A stretch of DNA of 64,000 nucleotides from Corynebacterium crudilactis (GTDB lineage Bacteria > Actinomycetota > Actinomycetes > Mycobacteriales > Mycobacteriaceae): assembly GCF_001643015.1 (NCBI RefSeq), contig NZ_CP015622.1:757358-821357 (forward strand), read 5' to 3'. The notes under the pieces were generated by a model. It saw nothing but the letters and a program-made list of their open reading frames with translations, was not told the DNA's origin and did no database searches. The position numbers and the translations under genes are program-made. Positions 62,374 to 64,000 of the stretch are shown here, piece by piece; positions within the stretch are counted from its first letter, which is position 1, and every line of letters begins with the position of its first letter.

Positions 62374-62868
62374 ATGGCCAAGAAGAAAAAGAAAGTCGAC
62401 GACAACAACTCAGTTCTCGCGACCAATCGCAAGGCCCGCCATGACTACAACATCATTGATACGTGGGAGGCGGGCGTGGTGCTGTTAGGCACCGAAATTA
62501 AGTCCCTGCGCGAAGGAAAAGTATCCCTCGTGGATTCTTTCGCCACGATTGATAATGGAGAGATCTGGCTTCAGCATCTCCACATTCCGCAGTACTCCAT
62601 GGGTTCCTGGACAAACCATACGCCTAAACGAACCCGTAAACTTTTGCTGCACCGCAATGAAATTGACTCGCTGATGGGTAAAGTCCGCGACGGCAACCGC
62701 ACCTTGGTTCCGCTCAAGCTTTATATCAAAAACGGTCGCGTCAAGCTCGAACTCGGACTTGCTCAAGGTAAGCAGGATTACGATAAGCGCCAAGACATCA
62801 AGCGCCGCACCGAAGAACGCGAAGTTACCCGTGAACTGGGCCGTCGTATCAAGGGCATTAACGCTTAG
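62374..62868 (+). CDS. smpB: SsrA-binding protein SmpB
   Basis: Delivers tmRNA to stalled ribosomes. 164 residues. The RNA-binding beta barrel has ATNRKARHDYNI, GVVLLGTEIKSLREGKVSL and the LHIPQYSMGSWTNHTPKRTRKLLLH segment in parts. The C-terminal helix KRQDIKRRTEEREVTREL enters the empty mRNA channel. Start: the ATG at 62374 with TTGGAAAG about 6 nt upstream. Its RNA partner ssrA is encoded 434 bp downstream. Probably cotranscribed with ftsEX. Confidence 0.95.
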   Translation: MAKKKKKVDDNNSVLATNRKARHDYNIIDTWEAGVVLLGTEIKSLREGKVSLVDSFATIDNGEIWLQHLHIPQYSMGSWTNHTPKRTRKLLLHRNEIDSLMGKVRDGNRTLVPLKLYIKNGRVKLELGLAQGKQDYDKRQDIKRRTEEREVTRELGRRIKGINA

Positions 62869-63222
62869 ATGGCTATTCATACCGCGAAAGTCCACGATGT
62901 CCTCAACGGGGCACGGACTTATGGCACCACCGTTTTAGTCGATCGGTTGTGGCCACGCGGTGTGAAAAAAGATGACCTTAAGCCAGAGCTCTGGCTCAAA
63001 GGCGTCGCACCAACTCCTGACTTACGGAAATGGTTCGGCCATGAGCCGGCTAAATTCGAGGAATTCCGCAAGCGCTATATCGCCGAGCTTGACGCCAGCG
63101 AAGAAAAAGATTTAACGCTGCTTCTCGACGCCTCCTCCCGCACCCCAGTCACCTTGCTTTACGGTGCTGCCGATCGCGACCACAATCACGCGATCGTTTT
63201 AGCGGAGTGGCTCGAGAAATAA
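62869..63222 (+). CDS. DUF488 family protein
   Basis: 117 residues. Hallmarks of DUF488/YeaO: the N-terminal strand, VLVDRLWPRGVKKDD, WFGHEPAKFEEFRKRY and TLLYGAADRDHNHAIVL. It is a small cytosolic fold with unknown activity. Its ATG directly follows the smpB TAG, so translation is coupled. Last protein gene before ssrA. Confidence 0.9.
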   Translation: MAIHTAKVHDVLNGARTYGTTVLVDRLWPRGVKKDDLKPELWLKGVAPTPDLRKWFGHEPAKFEEFRKRYIAELDASEEKDLTLLLDASSRTPVTLLYGAADRDHNHAIVLAEWLEK

Positions 63223-63301
63223 CTTCTTGCTTTTGTGTTCGTTTTTGAGCTATCATGAACCATCTTGTGGAACTCGCACGAGCCCACCGCAAGACATCAA
63301 T

Positions 63302-63675
63302 GGGGCTGACATGGTTTCGACTACGTTGATTTAGCCAGGGGAAGCGTGCCGGTGAAGGCTGGAGACCACCGTGAGCGTCGCAGCAAACCAATAAGCGCCG
63401 AGAAGTCTCAGCGCGACTACGCCCTCGCTGCATAAGCAAGCGACCGCGTGTCTGTCAGCCTAGGGGAGTCCCTGACCTAGATCCTGGCATCGACTAAGGG
63501 ACTTGCTGTTCAATCGCGTCAGCGGGGTTGAATGGGACTTTTACTGCTGACTGGGCTCATCATCCGGAAGTGTTCGTCCTAGCCGGAGGGCCGAGTAGAG
63601 ATCCTTGCGCGGACTGCGCACGGAGAAGCCCTGGCGAGGTAACGTAGGACCCGGGTTCAATTCCCGGCAGCTCCA
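63302..63675 (+). ncRNA. ssrA: transfer-messenger RNA (tmRNA)
   Basis: The 5' end GGGGCTGACATGGTTTCGAC and 3' end GTTCAATTCCCGGCAGCTCCA form the tRNA-like part; GGGGCTG pairs with CAGCTCC. The tag frame at 63397-63435 encodes AEKSQRDYALAA then TAA. Several pseudoknot-type hairpins follow, one pair around 63466-63504. CCA is not encoded, as in the tRNA-fMet here. A strong terminator follows. Its 3' end is the likely integration target of the adjoining integrase. Confidence 0.95.
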
Positions 63676-63680
63676 CAGAA
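63640..63680. other. putative att site at the ssrA 3' end
   Basis: The tmRNA T-arm and acceptor 3' segment is a classical tyrosine-integrase target, and an integrase gene starts 170 bp downstream reading away. The matching right-end repeat would lie outside the window, so the exact core cannot be seen. Confidence 0.4.
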
Positions 63681-63683
63681 GGT

Positions 63684-63717
63684 AAAACCCCCGGTCATCA
63701 CTGACCGGGGGTTTTGC
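63684..63717 (+). terminator. Rho-independent terminator of ssrA
   Basis: 14-bp perfect stem (63684-63697 with 63702-63715), a TCAC loop and a run of T. Confidence 0.93.
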
Positions 63718-63791
63718 TATATCCGTGCTGGTAGTGACCATGTTACTATGTTGCCTACAGTGGCCACAAGGGGCCATGAAGTGAAGTAGTT

Positions 63792-63826
63792 ACGGGAAAG
63801 ATACGGGAAGCAATTCCCGTTCCCGT
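63792..63826. repeat. four copies of a 7-mer in inverted tandem before the integrase
   Basis: ACGGGAA occurs at 63792-63798 and 63803-63809. Its complement TTCCCGT occurs at 63814-63820 and 63820-63826. The array starts 56 bp before the integrase ATG and could be an operator or an arm-type integrase binding array. Confidence 0.7.
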
Positions 63827-63847
63827 CCAAGGTGGGAGGGCAACCCC

Positions 63848-64000
63848 ATGGCAGGCAAACGACGTACCCGGCGCGCCTTTGGGACAGTGCGCGCTAAAGG
63901 CAAGCGGTTCTACGCGGAATACACCGGGCCCGATGGAGCTCAACACACCCCCGGGCATTCTTTTGCCAGTAGGACAGATGCTGATGGATGGTTAGCGACA
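63848..64000 (+). CDS. phage-type tyrosine integrase, N-terminal part only
   Basis: The frame from the ATG at 63848 runs off the window (51 codons seen). It shows the basic start MAGKRRTRRAFGTVRAKG, then RFYAEYTGPDGAQHTPGHSF and SRTDADGWLAT. This is the three-strand arm-binding domain of actinophage and ICE integrases; the core-binding and catalytic R-H-R-Y domains lie outside. GTGGGAGG sits about 11 nt upstream. The base composition is richer in G+C than the nearby DUF488 gene. Location next to ssrA marks the left end of an integrated element. Confidence 0.85.
   Translation, partial: MAGKRRTRRAFGTVRAKGKRFYAEYTGPDGAQHTPGHSFASRTDADGWLAT

Larger units (their letters stand above)
2947..63130. 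repeat. dispersed 11-mer GCTTNTCGACG, 28 copies
   Basis: Start positions of GCTTNTCGACG on the plus strand: 2947, 6898, 16600, 21095, 25534, 28302, 31156, 31218, 34271, 35208, 36351, 38331, 47205, 52203, 53374, 59060, 63120. Start positions of its complement CGTCGANAAGC: 6981, 12054, 16471, 20519, 21023, 25450, 31209, 33622, 38187, 46476, 58840. The ten fixed bases are exact in all; the central base takes all four values. All copies lie in coding sequence but in different frames and on both coding strands. Counted by eye, so a few may be missed. Confidence 0.8.

Noticed and set aside
63541..63958. minus-strand frames opposite ssrA and the integrase start
   Set aside because: They cross the tmRNA gene, its terminator and the integrase, so they are not credible.
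1..64000. CRISPR array, rRNA operon or insertion sequence
   Set aside because: No regularly spaced repeats, no rRNA sequence and no transposase were found in the window.

Overview
The window looks like the chromosome of Corynebacterium glutamicum or a very close relative. The protein set is typical of mycolic-acid actinobacteria (WhiB-type regulators, MtrAB-LpqB, AdnAB, PdxR/PdxS/PdxT, an LCP ligase, mannan and arabinogalactan precursor genes). Gene order closely follows the mycobacterial lcpA-wbbL-manC-whiB2-manB-manA-sahH-tmk-mtrAB-lpqB-hpf-secA1 block. The tmRNA tag (AEKSQRDYALAA) and the operator in front of pdxS fit corynebacteria. Strain identity is an inference from memory; no search was run.

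Layout. 1-8.7 kb: cell-envelope sugar genes (LCP ligase, rhamnosyltransferase, ManC, ManB, a TobH-like protein, ManA) with the WhiB2-type regulator whcD and two small conserved genes. 8.7-10.1 kb: a secreted Ser/Thr/Pro-rich protein and a DUF4259 protein. 10.2-21.7 kb: sahH-tmk-mtrA-mtrB-lpqB-comF, then hpf, secA1, a convergent Rv3235-like gene, a HAD-like protein and a DUF6912 protein. 21.7-24.7 kb: rsgA and aroA on the minus strand, divergent from a SRAP (YedK) gene. 24.7-27.3 kb: an HNH/DUF222 protein, sigH-rshA, the 24-residue ribosomal protein bL37 gene and whcE. 27.3-32.7 kb: membrane and envelope hypotheticals, a DEAD-box helicase, DUF3107, a DUF3152 zincin and a TIGR02569 protein. 32.7-42.8 kb: adnA-adnB, the K+ channel cglK, a nudC-like gene and uvrD2. 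42.8-51.1 kb: a conserved actinobacterial set of poorly understood genes (cyclodehydratase-like protein, DUF45 peptidase, DUF2342 protein, PDZ/Lon-like protease, lipoprotein, PPA1309 protein, UPF0182 protein). 51.1-54.1 kb: pdxR divergent from pdxST. 54.2-57.7 kb: initiator tRNA followed by small accessory membrane genes and a secreted trypsin-like protease. 57.7-63.2 kb: hisN-impA, prfB, ftsEX-smpB and a DUF488 gene. 63.3-64 kb: ssrA (tmRNA), with the start of a tyrosine integrase just downstream, so a mobile island probably begins at the right edge.

Working units: ManA-ManB-ManC make GDP-mannose and WbbL starts the arabinogalactan linker. MtrA, MtrB and LpqB form an envelope-sensing pathway. 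SigH, RshA and WhcE handle thiol and heat stress. AdnAB and UvrD2 process DNA. PdxR controls pyridoxal phosphate synthesis by PdxST. FtsEX, SmpB and tmRNA serve division and ribosome rescue.

The most unusual signal is not a gene. The 11-mer GCTTNTCGACG occurs 28 times on the two strands of this window, by my manual count. Chance predicts about 0.1. The copies lie in unrelated reading frames, and seven close groups of copies sit in inverted orientation 9-220 bp apart.
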